Translations under genes and position numbers: made by a program
The notes under the pieces: model-generated
The model's database searches: none
Told to the model about the DNA's origin: nothing
Seen by the model: only the letters and a program-made list of their open reading frames with translations
Shown here: positions 24,195 to 33,146 of the stretch, one piece after another
How the letters are laid out: every line of letters begins with the position of its first letter
How positions within the stretch are numbered: position 1 is the stretch's first letter
Source of the DNA: Clostridiales bacterium
GTDB taxonomy: Bacteria; Bacillota; Clostridia; Christensenellales; UBA1242
Assembly: GCA_015055665.1 (NCBI GenBank)
Contig: SVHX01000009.1
Coordinates: forward strand, 1 to 53,234
Direction of reading: 5' to 3'
Length of the DNA stretch: 53,234 nt

Positions 24195-25502
24195 ATGAAG
24201 GTAACTATAGAAAAATTTGGAATTAATGGCGAGGGTGTAACGCATATTAACAATGCTGATAAGGTTAATTATGTTGGCTTTATTCCTTTTTCTTTGCCTG
24301 GTGAAGAGGCTGATGTGGATATTGTAGATAGGGGCAAGTACTTTGATGGTGTTGTCAAAGAGCTTTTGCATGAATCTCCAGATAGGGTTATTCCAGTATG
24401 TCCTTATTACTATCAGTGCGGTGGTTGCGATATTCAACATATGAATAATAAGGCTCAGTTGGATTTTAAACGTGGCAAGGTTGTTGATGCTCTTAAATAT
24501 GTTGGGGGTATTGATTGTTGTGTGTCTGATGTTGTTAGATTAAATGATTGGGCGTATCGCAACAAAATGGTCTGGCCTTATGTTAAACATAATGACGACT
24601 CTATACTCGGTATGTTTGAGCGTTCTAGCCATAAGGTTGTAGGTATAGATGGGTGTATGCTTGCGGATTTAACTCTTAATCATGTTTATGAGATTACAAA
24701 AGACTTTCTTGAGGGATATAGGATTCCGGGATACGACTTTAAACGCAAAGAGGGTGTTGTGAAATACGTTGTAGCTAGAACTTATGCCGGATCAACTCTT
24801 GTAACCATGGTTGCTACTAGAACTTTAGATCTTGAAGAGTATTATGCAAAGCTTCAAAAAAGCCTTAAAAATATCGGTTTGTCAATTATTATAAGTGATT
24901 CGGATAACGATATTTTGTCAGGCAAGTACAAGCATCTTTATGGAATAGAGTCGCTTGAGATTAATGAACTTGGTATAAAATACAAGGTAGATAATAGAGG
25001 ATTTTTGCAAGTTAATAATGATATTAAGTCGGTCTTATATAATCTTGTGCTTAATCAGGTTAATGAGGACGATATTGTTCTAGATGCTTATAGCGGAGCG
25101 GGGTTGTTATCTGCAATAATTTCAAAAAAGTGCAAGTCTGTAACTGCAATTGAAATTAACAAGAGTGCTCATAATTCTGCAGTACAACTTGCCAAGGATA
25201 ATAATTTATCAAATATTAACTTTATTAACGCTGATGTCAAATCTGTGATTGGACAAGCTTTGGTCGGTTGTAATATTGTTGTTCTTGATCCGCCAAGGAG
25301 TGGGTGTCATAGTGAAGTTATCAGTTCAATTAATGGTAGTGACATTGGCAAAGTTGTATACATATCTTGTAATCCGGCAACCCTCGCTCGCGATCTAAAA
25401 TTATTGAAAGATAATTATACTATTACTAAAGTTATACCGTTAGATATGTTTCCTCAGACAAAACACGTAGAAACTTTGGTTGTTATGGAGAGAAAAGGCT
25501 AA
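24195..25502 (+). CDS. 23S rRNA/tRNA uracil-5-methyltransferase (RlmD/TrmA family)
   Basis: A 435-residue RNA m5U methyltransferase. An N-terminal TRAM-like beta domain (about 1-55) is followed by an iron-sulfur cysteine set CPYYYQCGGCDIQH. The SAM-binding strand is VLDAYSGAGLLS, the conserved DPPRSGC carries the catalytic Cys, and YISCNPATLARD is the terminal signature. The family name is clear; the precise RNA position (U747, U1939 or tRNA U54) is not. The ATG at 24195 lies seven bases after an extended -10 box (TGGTACACT, 24180-24188), with no ribosome site, suggesting a leaderless mRNA. Confidence 0.9.
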   Translation: MKVTIEKFGINGEGVTHINNADKVNYVGFIPFSLPGEEADVDIVDRGKYFDGVVKELLHESPDRVIPVCPYYYQCGGCDIQHMNNKAQLDFKRGKVVDALKYVGGIDCCVSDVVRLNDWAYRNKMVWPYVKHNDDSILGMFERSSHKVVGIDGCMLADLTLNHVYEITKDFLEGYRIPGYDFKRKEGVVKYVVARTYAGSTLVTMVATRTLDLEEYYAKLQKSLKNIGLSIIISDSDNDILSGKYKHLYGIESLEINELGIKYKVDNRGFLQVNNDIKSVLYNLVLNQVNEDDIVLDAYSGAGLLSAIISKKCKSVTAIEINKSAHNSAVQLAKDNNLSNINFINADVKSVIGQALVGCNIVVLDPPRSGCHSEVISSINGSDIGKVVYISCNPATLARDLKLLKDNYTITKVIPLDMFPQTKHVETLVVMERKG

Positions 25503-25623
25503 GGGGAATTCCCTATAATCCTAAATAATATAAACAAAAATATTTAAAAATTAAAAAGATGTCCACGAAATGTCCACATAAATTTTAGGTGGTTGGTAAA
25601 ATAAGAAAGAAGAGGTTTTTTGT

Positions 25624-26178
25624 ATGAAAGATAATTATTTTATAATACATGGATCGTTTGGGAGTCCGTATTCCAATTGGTTTGGGTGGTTGGCAGATTT
25701 TATATCTGCTGATGGTAAGCAGGTCTATGTGCCAGATTTTCCTATTGGAGTGAGGTTTCAGAACTACGAAAATTGGAGTAAGTTGCTAAAAGTTTATTTG
25801 GAAACAGGGTTAATAAATCAAAATACAACTATTGTTGCACATTCTATTGCACCTGTATTTGTTTGTAAATTCTTAGTAGAAAATAATGTTAAAGTTAACA
25901 AAATTATTAGTGTTTGTGGATTTAATAATTATCTAGGTATTAATGAAGAATATGATGCGGTAAACAAATCTATGTTTTTTGATAACCTAGAGAGTGTTAA
26001 GGATTATGCAAAAGAGATAGTTTGTTTCTATTCTGACAATGATCCATATGTTAAATTTGAAGCTGAAAAAGGATTTGCGGATAAGATAGCAACAGAGCAA
26101 GTGCTTATGCATGATGCAGGTCATATTAATGCAGAGAGTGGATATGATACTTTTGAAGAAATAGTAAGCTATTTGTAA
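25624..26178 (+). CDS. RBBP9/YdeN-type serine hydrolase
   Basis: A 184-residue small alpha/beta hydrolase. The N-terminal strand-loop is YFIIHGSFGSP, the nucleophile elbow VAHSIAPVF (Ser near residue 74), the acid YSDNDPYV (Asp near 140) and the catalytic His DAGHINAESG (near 161). These match the RBBP9/YdeN group, whose natural substrates are unclear. TGGTAAAAT (25593-25601) is the likely -10, and AGAGG the ribosome site. The gap before it (25503-25623) contains TGTCCAC twice. It is followed closely by a methyltransferase gene. Confidence 0.82.
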   Translation: MKDNYFIIHGSFGSPYSNWFGWLADFISADGKQVYVPDFPIGVRFQNYENWSKLLKVYLETGLINQNTTIVAHSIAPVFVCKFLVENNVKVNKIISVCGFNNYLGINEEYDAVNKSMFFDNLESVKDYAKEIVCFYSDNDPYVKFEAEKGFADKIATEQVLMHDAGHINAESGYDTFEEIVSYL

Positions 26179-26235
26179 TTGAAGAATTTAAATCAATAAT
26201 TGAATTTGATGTATAAGCATGAGGGTTTAAGAAAC

Positions 26236-27072
26236 ATGAAAATAGAAGATAAAGATTATGAAGAGATTACTTCTACCGCAATAGTAACTGCATATCCTAG
26301 AATATTTACAGATATTTTGTATGAAAAAGAGATATACAAGTGGCTAAGTAATCATTGCAACGAAGAAGTTTCTTTAAATAAAAACTTGGCGCCAAACATA
26401 GAGGCTCGATATAAATTAACTAATAAAATTTTAGATAATTCTGGAATAAAACAGGTTTTGGAGCTTGCTGCAGGGTATACATCAAGAGGTTTGATATACT
26501 CAAGCAAAGGATATAACTATGTTGAAATGGATTTGGGGAAAGTGGTGCACAACAAAATAAATGTTGTGCATGATGTCTATGGAGACATTCCGGAATCTTT
26601 GAAAATCATTAGCGGAAATGCTTTGAGATATTCAGATTATCTGAGAGTAAGTGAGTACTTTGACAATAATGACAAAGTTGCAGTAATTAATGAGGGGTTA
26701 TTTAGATATTTGACTTTTGAAGAAAAAAGAGTAGTTGCTGAGAATGTATATACTTTGCTTAAAAAACATGGCGGAATATGGATAACATGTGATGTGACCC
26801 CAAAAAAATTTATTCAAACTCAAAATAAGGCGATTCCTCAATTTAATAAAGATTTATCTACAATAACGTCGAGAAATAATCTTAATGATAGATTCGAAAA
26901 TATTGAGCATATAAAAGAGTTTTTTGGAAAGATTGGATTTGAAATCGCTGAAGTTCATCGGTTTAGTGAAATGAAAGAAGATTTGTATTCGATTAATCAT
27001 CATAATATCTATGACGAGAATATAGAGCACCTTTTGGAAGATGCAATTGTTGTCGTTATGAAGGTAAAATAG
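26236..27072 (+). CDS. SAM methyltransferase, leucine carboxyl methyltransferase-like
   Basis: 278 residues from the ATG at 26236, which has GAGGG upstream; TTG 26200 and ATG 26209 are alternatives. Seen: an N-terminal helical segment STAIVTAYPRIFTDILY, motif I VLELAAGYTSRGL, an acidic strand VEMDLGKVVHNK, and INEGLFRYLTFEEK followed by GGIWITCDVTP. This is the LCM / O-methyltransferase layout (PPM1, TcmP-like). The substrate is unknown. It is 57 bases downstream of the small hydrolase gene, probably in the same transcript, ending at the 27083 terminator. Confidence 0.72.
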   Translation: MKIEDKDYEEITSTAIVTAYPRIFTDILYEKEIYKWLSNHCNEEVSLNKNLAPNIEARYKLTNKILDNSGIKQVLELAAGYTSRGLIYSSKGYNYVEMDLGKVVHNKINVVHDVYGDIPESLKIISGNALRYSDYLRVSEYFDNNDKVAVINEGLFRYLTFEEKRVVAENVYTLLKKHGGIWITCDVTPKKFIQTQNKAIPQFNKDLSTITSRNNLNDRFENIEHIKEFFGKIGFEIAEVHRFSEMKEDLYSINHHNIYDENIEHLLEDAIVVVMKVK

Positions 27073-27082
27073 TGATAAAGTA

Positions 27083-27112
27083 AAAAACACTGCTATAATT
27101 AGCAGTGTTTTT
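27083..27112. terminator. Terminator at the end of the hydrolase-methyltransferase unit
   Basis: A 12-bp stem (AAAAACACTGCT / AGCAGTGTTTTT) with a 6-base loop. It can work in both directions and lies between convergent units. Confidence 0.85.
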
Positions 27113-27176
27113 GTGTCTGGTATTTATTGATAAAAGTATTTGTTTTTATGATTTCAGTATTATATTTATCTAATTA

Positions 27177-28229
27177 TTAACGATGATATAATATTAAATC
27201 TGGCGTAAAATGTTTGCCGGGGTCTGTGTGAGTTATAGATTCTTCTTCGCTAAGGTCAAGGGGACCATTGTATGAGTTTATGCCGAAATGGTTTTTGTAA
27301 AATTCGTCACGAGATTCTATTTCTGCACGTTCACTTGCCTTTTGACGTTCATACCTTTCTTGTGCTTCATGTTCTTTAAAGTGTAAAGATTGTGCAAAAC
27401 TATAATTTTTAATTTTCTCAGCAAGGGATTTATCGACATTAGATAGTTCTTCTATTAATTTCATAATCTTTTTGTCATGTTCTTCGCGAAGTTTGTATGC
27501 TTGGTAATTTTGGTCTACCTTGGATGCTTTGATTAATAGTTCAGAAGCTGTTAGCGGGTATTGTCTAGGGGTGTATTCGATTGGTTTATCAAAAAATTTC
27601 GAATTGTTAAATATGTCTTCTAGTAATTTATAGATATCAACCTTCTCGTCAATTAGAGTATCTGGAGAAAACGAACAAGAACCATTTCCTTCTTTAATTA
27701 TTTGGTGATAGATTTGAGGGGGCATTCCTAACTGAACAGTACATGTTAATATTTTATCTTCTTTTTGAAAAGGGTTTATATCTTGTGGCAGGTTATTCCA
27801 GTTTAATATTGGCATAATAATTGGTTTGCCATTGGAGTATGTTCCAAACATCATTGAAGGAATTCCGTATGCATTGCTAAATACTTCGAATTGTTCTGAT
27901 TCTCTAATGAGTTTAGTAAAATCACTAAAACAGATATTTATGACAGGTAAAATGTGTCCAGTGTATTCGTCGTAGTATTCTGAAAAACATTGATTGGGTC
28001 TATTGTAAAGTTCGCCGTGCGAAAAATCAACTGATCTCGGATGTGGACCTGTGTATCTAACTGGCCATTGCTCTATAATTGAACCAACGAAATTATCATA
28101 CAATCCGTAAGATTGCAAAATTAATTTGGGTTTGTTATCTATAAATTTGCTATAGGATATACCGCTCTGTGTTATTGATAGGTTTGGAATTATGTCCCTT
28201 GGTATAATTGTTTTTGTATTGTTTGCCAT
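27177..28229 (-). CDS. Orphan paralogue 1 of a tandem pair
   Basis: 350 residues, no recognised family, no signal peptide or membrane segment. It shares with its upstream neighbour the blocks NKPKLILQ-Y-LY---VG-I-E, YTGH-LPV, ESE-FE-F-NAYG-PS, NGKPI-MPILNW-NLP and INPF. Both have an LG-PPQ segment, then a long charged, probably helical or coiled-coil C-terminal part (KIMKLIEELSNVDKSLAEK, ERYERQKASERAEIESRDE) and a final LDLSEEESI motif. GGAG lies upstream of the start. It follows its paralogue by nine bases, so they form one operon. Function unknown. Confidence 0.6.
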   Translation of the reverse strand: MANNTKTIIPRDIIPNLSITQSGISYSKFIDNKPKLILQSYGLYDNFVGSIIEQWPVRYTGPHPRSVDFSHGELYNRPNQCFSEYYDEYTGHILPVINICFSDFTKLIRESEQFEVFSNAYGIPSMMFGTYSNGKPIIMPILNWNNLPQDINPFQKEDKILTCTVQLGMPPQIYHQIIKEGNGSCSFSPDTLIDEKVDIYKLLEDIFNNSKFFDKPIEYTPRQYPLTASELLIKASKVDQNYQAYKLREEHDKKIMKLIEELSNVDKSLAEKIKNYSFAQSLHFKEHEAQERYERQKASERAEIESRDEFYKNHFGINSYNGPLDLSEEESITHTDPGKHFTPDLILYHR

Positions 28230-28238
28230 AAATTATTA

Positions 28239-29261
28239 TTATCTCCTTTCCCATGAGTGATGTATTGAGGCTTCTTCGCTAAGGTCAAGGACTTTATCTC
28301 TTGCTGATCCCATTCCAAAGTGGTAATAATGGAATTCATCGCTTAGTTCTTTTTCGGCTCTTTCTTTTTCTTTTCGTTCGTATGCTTTTTTAATAATTTC
28401 GAGTTCTGCGAGTCTAGAAGATGTTCTAAAATTGTTGTCTTTGATTGATTTTGCAAGTTGCTCGTCCGCTTTTGATAATTCGCTAATTAGTGCAAGTAGT
28501 TTTTGAGTCTCAGATTGTCGCACCTTGTAAGAATTATATGTTTCATTGACTTTGGCTAGTTTAATAATCCTTTCATTTGGGCTTGGTTTATATTGTCTAA
28601 TTGAATATTCAATAGGTGTGGAAAATAAACTATTGTTTTTGACCATATTCATAAATTCTTCACGAGATGTACTTTCAGTATCGGTCTTAGGTGAAAAGCA
28701 AAAACTATTATTGTTTGTGAGTTTAAGTTCGTGAAACAATTGGGGAGGTAAACCTAGTTCTAGGAACGGATCTGGATTGGTATCCTTGCTAAATGGATTG
28801 ATGTTTTTAGGTAAATTTTCCCAATTAAGTATTGGCATAACAATTGGAACGCCGTTGGGATATTTCCCTAAAACAATAGAAGGTGTGCCATAAGCATTAT
28901 TAAAGATTTCGAAGTCTTCTGATTCTACCATAAGATTTGAAAATACATTGCTGGAGAGATAATATACTGGCAACATGTGTCCTGTGTAGTAAGGTGAACA
29001 CCATTTATCATAAACGCAATAGTCATGAAAAGGTTTTTCGCCATTAGCAAATTTAAAGTAAATATAAGTGTGATTATCAATTTTTTCTAATATTGTACCA
29101 ACATAGTGATTATAAAGGTTGTAGGCTTGTAATATTAATTTAGGTTTGTTTGCAATGTAGTCTGCATTACGTGAAGTTTTCATACTATTCGATTCTGAAA
29201 TAGATCCAAGTTCATTGAGTGTAATAGTTTTTGTATTGCGGGTTTTTGTGCTGTTATCCAT
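28239..29261 (-). CDS. Orphan paralogue 2 of a tandem pair
   Basis: 340 residues, the first gene of the two-gene minus-strand operon, with promoter TTGATT-17-TACAAT and an AGAGGAG ribosome site. It has the same architecture as the downstream gene: an N-terminal polar tail, the globular block around YTGHMLPVYYLSS and PIVMPILNWENLP, then a helical C-terminal region (LLALISELSKADEQLAKS, KKAYERKEKERAEKE) and LDLSEEASI. Residues invariant between the two are concentrated in the first 150 positions, suggesting a conserved fold. Nothing in the neighbourhood identifies a role. Confidence 0.6.
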   Translation of the reverse strand: MDNSTKTRNTKTITLNELGSISESNSMKTSRNADYIANKPKLILQAYNLYNHYVGTILEKIDNHTYIYFKFANGEKPFHDYCVYDKWCSPYYTGHMLPVYYLSSNVFSNLMVESEDFEIFNNAYGTPSIVLGKYPNGVPIVMPILNWENLPKNINPFSKDTNPDPFLELGLPPQLFHELKLTNNNSFCFSPKTDTESTSREEFMNMVKNNSLFSTPIEYSIRQYKPSPNERIIKLAKVNETYNSYKVRQSETQKLLALISELSKADEQLAKSIKDNNFRTSSRLAELEIIKKAYERKEKERAEKELSDEFHYYHFGMGSARDKVLDLSEEASIHHSWERR

Positions 29262-29295
29262 AATATTTCTCCTCTAGATTTCTTTGAGTAAAAAT

Positions 29296-29324
29296 ATTGT
29301 ATCATACTTGTTGTCAAAAATCAA
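29296..29324 (-). promoter_or_regulatory. Promoter of the orphan paralogue operon
   Basis: On the minus strand TTGATT (29324-29319), 17 bases, TACAAT (29301-29296). Confidence 0.65.
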
Positions 29325-29452
29325 TACCTATCTAAAAAATAACATGGAGTGTGTTTTTAATAAATAATAGGCGGATATTATTTATATTTTGTTTTGCGAG
29401 TGCGGGATATTGTGGTAAAATAATAGGAAAGAATATGGTAGAAGGATGAATT

Positions 29453-30427
29453 ATGAAAAAGATTAATTTTGCGGTAAGTATGGGGAGTAATGTTACATCA
29501 ATATACAAGGCGGGTGTTGGTGTCGTTCTTAGTGATAAGACCGCACTTGTTACTGCGTTAAAAGGCAAGAGAGAGGTTGCAGTACATGTAGGTGCAGATG
29601 CTGTAACTAGCGGACTTGAATACAAGCGAGTAATTAAAGACGGTAATATAGACTTTACTCTTGCGGAATTGTTACTTGGAGAATTCTTTAAGCGAATTGA
29701 GATTGGCAAGAAAGATGGGGTAGTTTTCCTAGTTCCTCTTGAAGATATGAAACTTATGTATGAGTACAAAAATCTGGCATATGCATTGGGTGTAAACAAT
29801 GTGGAAGTAATTCCTTCGGTAATTGCTACAACTTACGGCTTTGAGATAGAGAACTTTAGGAAGTCGTTCCTAATATGTGATATTGGAGTAAATACTGAGA
29901 TTGCTGTTGTTAATAATGGTCGAATTATTAGTGGTGCAACGGTTATAAGTGGTGGAGAAAATATTGATAACAAGATTATTAATTATATACTTGATGATCG
30001 TGGCATTGAAATAAGCAAAGAGTGTGCAGAGAGAGTAAAGAACGAGTTGGTTACACTTCTTCCTAACGATATAAGGTCGATAACTGTAGATGGGTTTATA
30101 AAAGACACGACTGAGTATTCAACAGTAAGTATTAGTAGTACCGATTTATTTGGTCTTGTTGTTGAGGAGTATAGTGTGATTGCATCTGCAATATTGCAAT
30201 TATTATCTTCTTGCAACAACGAGATTAATCAGGATATAAAAAAACACGGGATTTATCTATGTGGAGCATCTAGTAAGGTTGTGGGGATTGATAAGTTCTT
30301 TGAGGTTAAGCTTGATCTAAAATCTATTGTCTACAAACCTGATTGTGTCACAATGATTGGAGCTGGGCAATTGCTAGACAGTCCTATTGCTCTTGAGAAA
30401 GTAGTAGCAGAGAACGCTCTTGTGTAA
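29453..30427 (+). CDS. Divergent MreB/Mbl-like bacterial actin
   Basis: 324 residues with the actin-fold phosphate loops of MreB in altered form: CDIGVNTEIAVVNNGRIISG (in place of the usual DIGGGTTEVAV-type motif), ISGGENIDNKIINYI, and the late GIYLCGASSKVVGIDKF. The first phosphate loop is poorly conserved (AVSMGSNVTSIY). The order MreB-like, minD, spoIVFA, spoIVFB recalls the Bacillus mre-min-spoIVF region, but mreC and mreD are missing. It probably forms membrane-associated filaments or is a degenerate relative; nucleotide binding is uncertain. AAGGAT is the ribosome site and TGTGGTAAAAT an extended -10. Confidence 0.7.
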   Translation: MKKINFAVSMGSNVTSIYKAGVGVVLSDKTALVTALKGKREVAVHVGADAVTSGLEYKRVIKDGNIDFTLAELLLGEFFKRIEIGKKDGVVFLVPLEDMKLMYEYKNLAYALGVNNVEVIPSVIATTYGFEIENFRKSFLICDIGVNTEIAVVNNGRIISGATVISGGENIDNKIINYILDDRGIEISKECAERVKNELVTLLPNDIRSITVDGFIKDTTEYSTVSISSTDLFGLVVEEYSVIASAILQLLSSCNNEINQDIKKHGIYLCGASSKVVGIDKFFEVKLDLKSIVYKPDCVTMIGAGQLLDSPIALEKVVAENALV

Positions 30428-30464
30428 AAATATTAAGAATAAAATCAAATAATGTAAATAGACT

Positions 30465-30508
30465 AAAAAAGTAAAGTAGAGATAAAAAGTTCTGCTTTAC
30501 TTTTTTTT
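30465..30508 (+). terminator. Terminator between the MreB-like gene and minD
   Basis: A 16-bp stem (AAAAAAGTAAAGTAGA / TCTGCTTTACTTTTTT) with a 10-base loop and T run, so the MreB-like gene is a separate transcript from minD. Confidence 0.8.
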
Positions 30509-30545
30509 GTAAATAAAATAGACTGAACTTGATAAGAGGGCGTAT

Positions 30546-31340
30546 ATGGTTAGAAAGATAGTAATCACTAGTGGCAAGGGTGGAGTTGGCAAGACTACAC
30601 TAGTATCTGCCTTAGGCGTTGAATTGGCTGGTATGGGCTATAAGGTGCTTATGGTTGACATGGACTTTGGTCTTAATAATCTAGATATAGTAATGGGGAT
30701 AGAGAACAAGATTGTATATGATATAATAGATGTCTTGGAAGGGCGGTGCCAGCCTAGGCAAGCTATTGTGCAAGACTTTGACGAGTCTAACTTGTACATA
30801 TTCCCCAGCACGCATGGATTCTGTCGGGTGAAGTTTGGTTCAAGGGAGTTGCTAGAGATTATAAAAATGGTAGAAGATGATTATGACTTTGTGTTAATTG
30901 ATTGCCCTGCTGGTATTGATGGGGGATTTAAGCGAGCAGTTGAGTGTGGTGGAGAGCATATTGTGGTGACAACACCTCATTTGTCTGCGATAAGAGATGC
31001 GGATAAGGTGTCGACGGCACTCATGGGTTATTTGGGAAGGCGTCCTGGGGTGATAATAAATCGGGCAAGGGGCGACCTTATGGTTCGTAAAGAGATGTTG
31101 GGAGTGGAATCCATTGAAGAAAATCTTATGGGAAGGCTAATTGGTGTTGTTCCTGATGATGATGTGGTAAGTGTGCAGATGTATAAGGGGGTTAACTTTG
31201 ACAAAAACAGTCAATTTGGTATAGCAATTAATATGGTGGCAAAAGGGATAGTGTCTAACGCTCCAGAAATATACGATTGTACGAAAAGGTATAGAGGGGT
31301 GATTGGTGGGCTTAGAAAAAGGATAAAGGGCAGGGTTTAA
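30546..31340 (+). CDS. minD: Septum site-determining ATPase MinD
   Basis: MinD is the membrane-associated ParA-type ATPase that positions the division site. The 264-residue protein has a deviant Walker A KGGVGKTT near residue 10, the switch segments DMDFGLNNLD and LIDCPAGID, and a basic amphipathic membrane-targeting C-terminus (RYRGVIGGLRKRIKG). GAGGG precedes the start. minE follows after 1 base. The inhibitor gene minC is not in the window upstream, where it sits in most Firmicutes. Confidence 0.95.
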   Translation: MVRKIVITSGKGGVGKTTLVSALGVELAGMGYKVLMVDMDFGLNNLDIVMGIENKIVYDIIDVLEGRCQPRQAIVQDFDESNLYIFPSTHGFCRVKFGSRELLEIIKMVEDDYDFVLIDCPAGIDGGFKRAVECGGEHIVVTTPHLSAIRDADKVSTALMGYLGRRPGVIINRARGDLMVRKEMLGVESIEENLMGRLIGVVPDDDVVSVQMYKGVNFDKNSQFGIAINMVAKGIVSNAPEIYDCTKRYRGVIGGLRKRIKGRV

Positions 31341-31341
31341 T

Positions 31342-31581
31342 ATGAAGGAATTGGTAAAATGCGAGAATCGACTAAAGAATATAATGCTAATGGACAAGCA
31401 AGAAGTGCCTCAGCGGATAGTTAGGGTGGTTAAGGCAGAACTGTTGTATGTGCTTAAGAATTATTTTGATGTATCGTCAGAAAATATGAGTGTTGATATT
31501 TCGCTTAATGCTACAGGGCAATATGTATTAAGCATGGTAATGGAATCGGATTCTATTAAGGTAGTTAATACATTAAATTAA
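31342..31581 (+). CDS. minE: Cell division topological specificity factor MinE
   Basis: A 79-residue protein immediately after minD. The N-terminal half (CENRLKNIMLMDKQEVPQ) corresponds to the MinD-activating helix. The C-terminal half (LLYVLKNYFDVSSENMSVDI, then YVLSMVM) matches the beta-rich dimer domain of MinE (ILEVISKYVEID-type). MinE stimulates MinD ATPase and, in Clostridia, can replace DivIVA/MinJ-based positioning. The similarity is moderate, but position and pattern agree. Confidence 0.82.
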   Translation: MKELVKCENRLKNIMLMDKQEVPQRIVRVVKAELLYVLKNYFDVSSENMSVDISLNATGQYVLSMVMESDSIKVVNTLN

Positions 31582-31658
31582 GTGTTGTAAAATGTATAAA
31601 GATGTTATTTTTTGTGGTATAGGTAATTAATGATTAATATCTAGCATAGTGTGGTAAT

Positions 31659-32267
31659 ATGAGAAATAAGGTTCAAATTTTGTCTGTTAGAAAGAATACT
31701 ATTATTATAAGAAAGTGTAAGCCTAGGCGTGGGTATTGGCTCGGAAGTATATGTGCGGTATCTCTTATGGTATGTATGGTAATTGTCTTGGGTGGAGTAA
31801 CATCCAAAGATTTGGCAAGGAGTATGTCGTATATCTATAATCCTGTTAATTCTTTGTACAGCGATAATAGTAATATAATATTCGCAAGCGTTAATGCACT
31901 TAGTAGAGATAACTTGAATTTTGTATTACCTATGAGTGGTAGTGTTGCTACTCTCGATAGTTCGGGTAATATTAGTATGGTTGTTGGCAGCTCTATAATG
32001 ATTAAGGCGACTGAGGCTGGAGTTGTAGAAGATGTAGGCACAACGGTGGATGGAATTAAATATATCAAGATACTTCATTGTCTTGATGTTTGTAGTGTGG
32101 TTGAAAATGTTGATGTTGTGGGAGTTAGCAAAGGGGATATTGTAAAGAGAGGCCAAGATATAGCAACAGTCAGAGAGGGTGAAAAAATTACCTTAAGGCT
32201 CTTTGACGCTGGGCAACAAATCACTAATTTAAAATTAAATCAAAGTAAGATAATATGGCAAGATTAA
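31659..32267 (+). CDS. SpoIVFA-like protein with degenerate M23/LytM domain
   Basis: 202 residues: a basic N-terminus, one membrane segment (LGSICAVSLMVCMVIVLGG) and an outer beta domain of the M23/LytM type (LPMSGSV, KYIKILHCLDVCSVVENV, GVSKGDIVKRGQDIA). The usual zinc ligands (HxxxD, HxH) are missing, so it should be non-catalytic, as in SpoIVFA, which holds the SpoIVFB protease in check at the forespore membrane. It overlaps spoIVFB by 13 bases, supporting a paired role. The start has no clear ribosome site. Confidence 0.72.
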   Translation: MRNKVQILSVRKNTIIIRKCKPRRGYWLGSICAVSLMVCMVIVLGGVTSKDLARSMSYIYNPVNSLYSDNSNIIFASVNALSRDNLNFVLPMSGSVATLDSSGNISMVVGSSIMIKATEAGVVEDVGTTVDGIKYIKILHCLDVCSVVENVDVVGVSKGDIVKRGQDIATVREGEKITLRLFDAGQQITNLKLNQSKIIWQD

Positions 32268-33028
32268 AGATAAAACCGTTACTTATAATTTACATATTTG
32301 TTTGTCTTTATTTTAATTGGACAAATATTATGTTTTATTACATATTAACCGTAATATTGCATGAATATGGTCATAAGATTGTTGCCAATTGGCTAGGGTA
32401 CAAGTCTGGAGAGATAATCTTTGATGTGTATGGTGCGGGGCTAAAATTAAATGGTGTTTACAAGCGAAAAGATGATATCTTGATATCCCTAGGTGGGCCA
32501 ATTGTTAATGTTATAATTGTGCTCATATCAATAACATTGTGGTGGATATTTCCTAGTATGTATCTATATACTAGTGAACTGGTTATATGTAATCTAGTAA
32601 TACTTCTATTTAATCTACTGCCGATATATCCTCTAGATGGCGGGCGAATATTAGTGGCGTGTTTGTCTGCTAAATATGATAAACACAAAGTCATTAGAAT
32701 TAGTAGTAGGATATGTTTTGGATTAGGGCTTATAATGATAGTGTTATTTGGGTTATCGTTAATATGGGGTGTTAATTTTAACTTATTATTTATTGGCCTA
32801 TTTCTTGCGATTAATAGCATTGTTTCGGACACGGGGAAATGTGAGGAGCGACTGCGTGCTATTAATAAGAAGAAAGGCAAAGTTATGGAAGTAAAAATAT
32901 TTAAAGTTGATTCGGCGGACAAAAGAGAGGTGTTAAGGTGTATTAGTCCTGTCTATTATTCCTTGTTCCTTGTTGATACCAAGTCTGGTAAAAAAATAAA
33001 AAGCGAAGAGGATATTTTGCTTGGTTAA
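32255..33028 (+). CDS. spoIVFB: SpoIVFB-type M50 intramembrane metalloprotease
   Basis: A site-2 protease family member expected to process pro-sigma-K in the mother cell (family knowledge). The 257-residue protein has several membrane segments. The zinc motif HEYGH is in the second segment (near residue 37) and the third ligand is in PLDGGR (Asp near residue 128). The C-terminal ~60 residues resemble the CBS-like soluble part of SpoIVFB. It overlaps the SpoIVFA-like gene, so translation is coupled. Other S2P proteases are possible, but this neighbour and locus favour SpoIVFB. Confidence 0.88.
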   Translation: MARLKIKPLLIIYIFVCLYFNWTNIMFYYILTVILHEYGHKIVANWLGYKSGEIIFDVYGAGLKLNGVYKRKDDILISLGGPIVNVIIVLISITLWWIFPSMYLYTSELVICNLVILLFNLLPIYPLDGGRILVACLSAKYDKHKVIRISSRICFGLGLIMIVLFGLSLIWGVNFNLLFIGLFLAINSIVSDTGKCEERLRAINKKKGKVMEVKIFKVDSADKREVLRCISPVYYSLFLVDTKSGKKIKSEEDILLG

Positions 33029-33050
33029 TTGCTTGTTATATGCAATATCG

Positions 33051-33075
33051 GCAAGGGAAATCTTTGCTTTTTTTG
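33051..33075 (+). terminator. Terminator of the min-spoIVF unit
   Basis: GCAAGGG pairs with TCTTTGC (G-T pairs) around a short loop, followed by seven or more T. Confidence 0.65.
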
Positions 33076-33086
33076 GTAAGATGCTC

Positions 33087-33115
33087 TTGCTAAATAAATG
33101 TGTTTCTTGTATAAT
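33087..33115 (+). promoter_or_regulatory. Promoter of comEC
   Basis: TTGCTA (33087-33092), 17 bases, TATAAT (33110-33115). A second TATAAT lies nine bases on. The leader to the ATG at 33147 has no evident ribosome site. Confidence 0.7.
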
Positions 33116-33146
33116 ACTAGTATAATATTAATATAAAAATATACTT

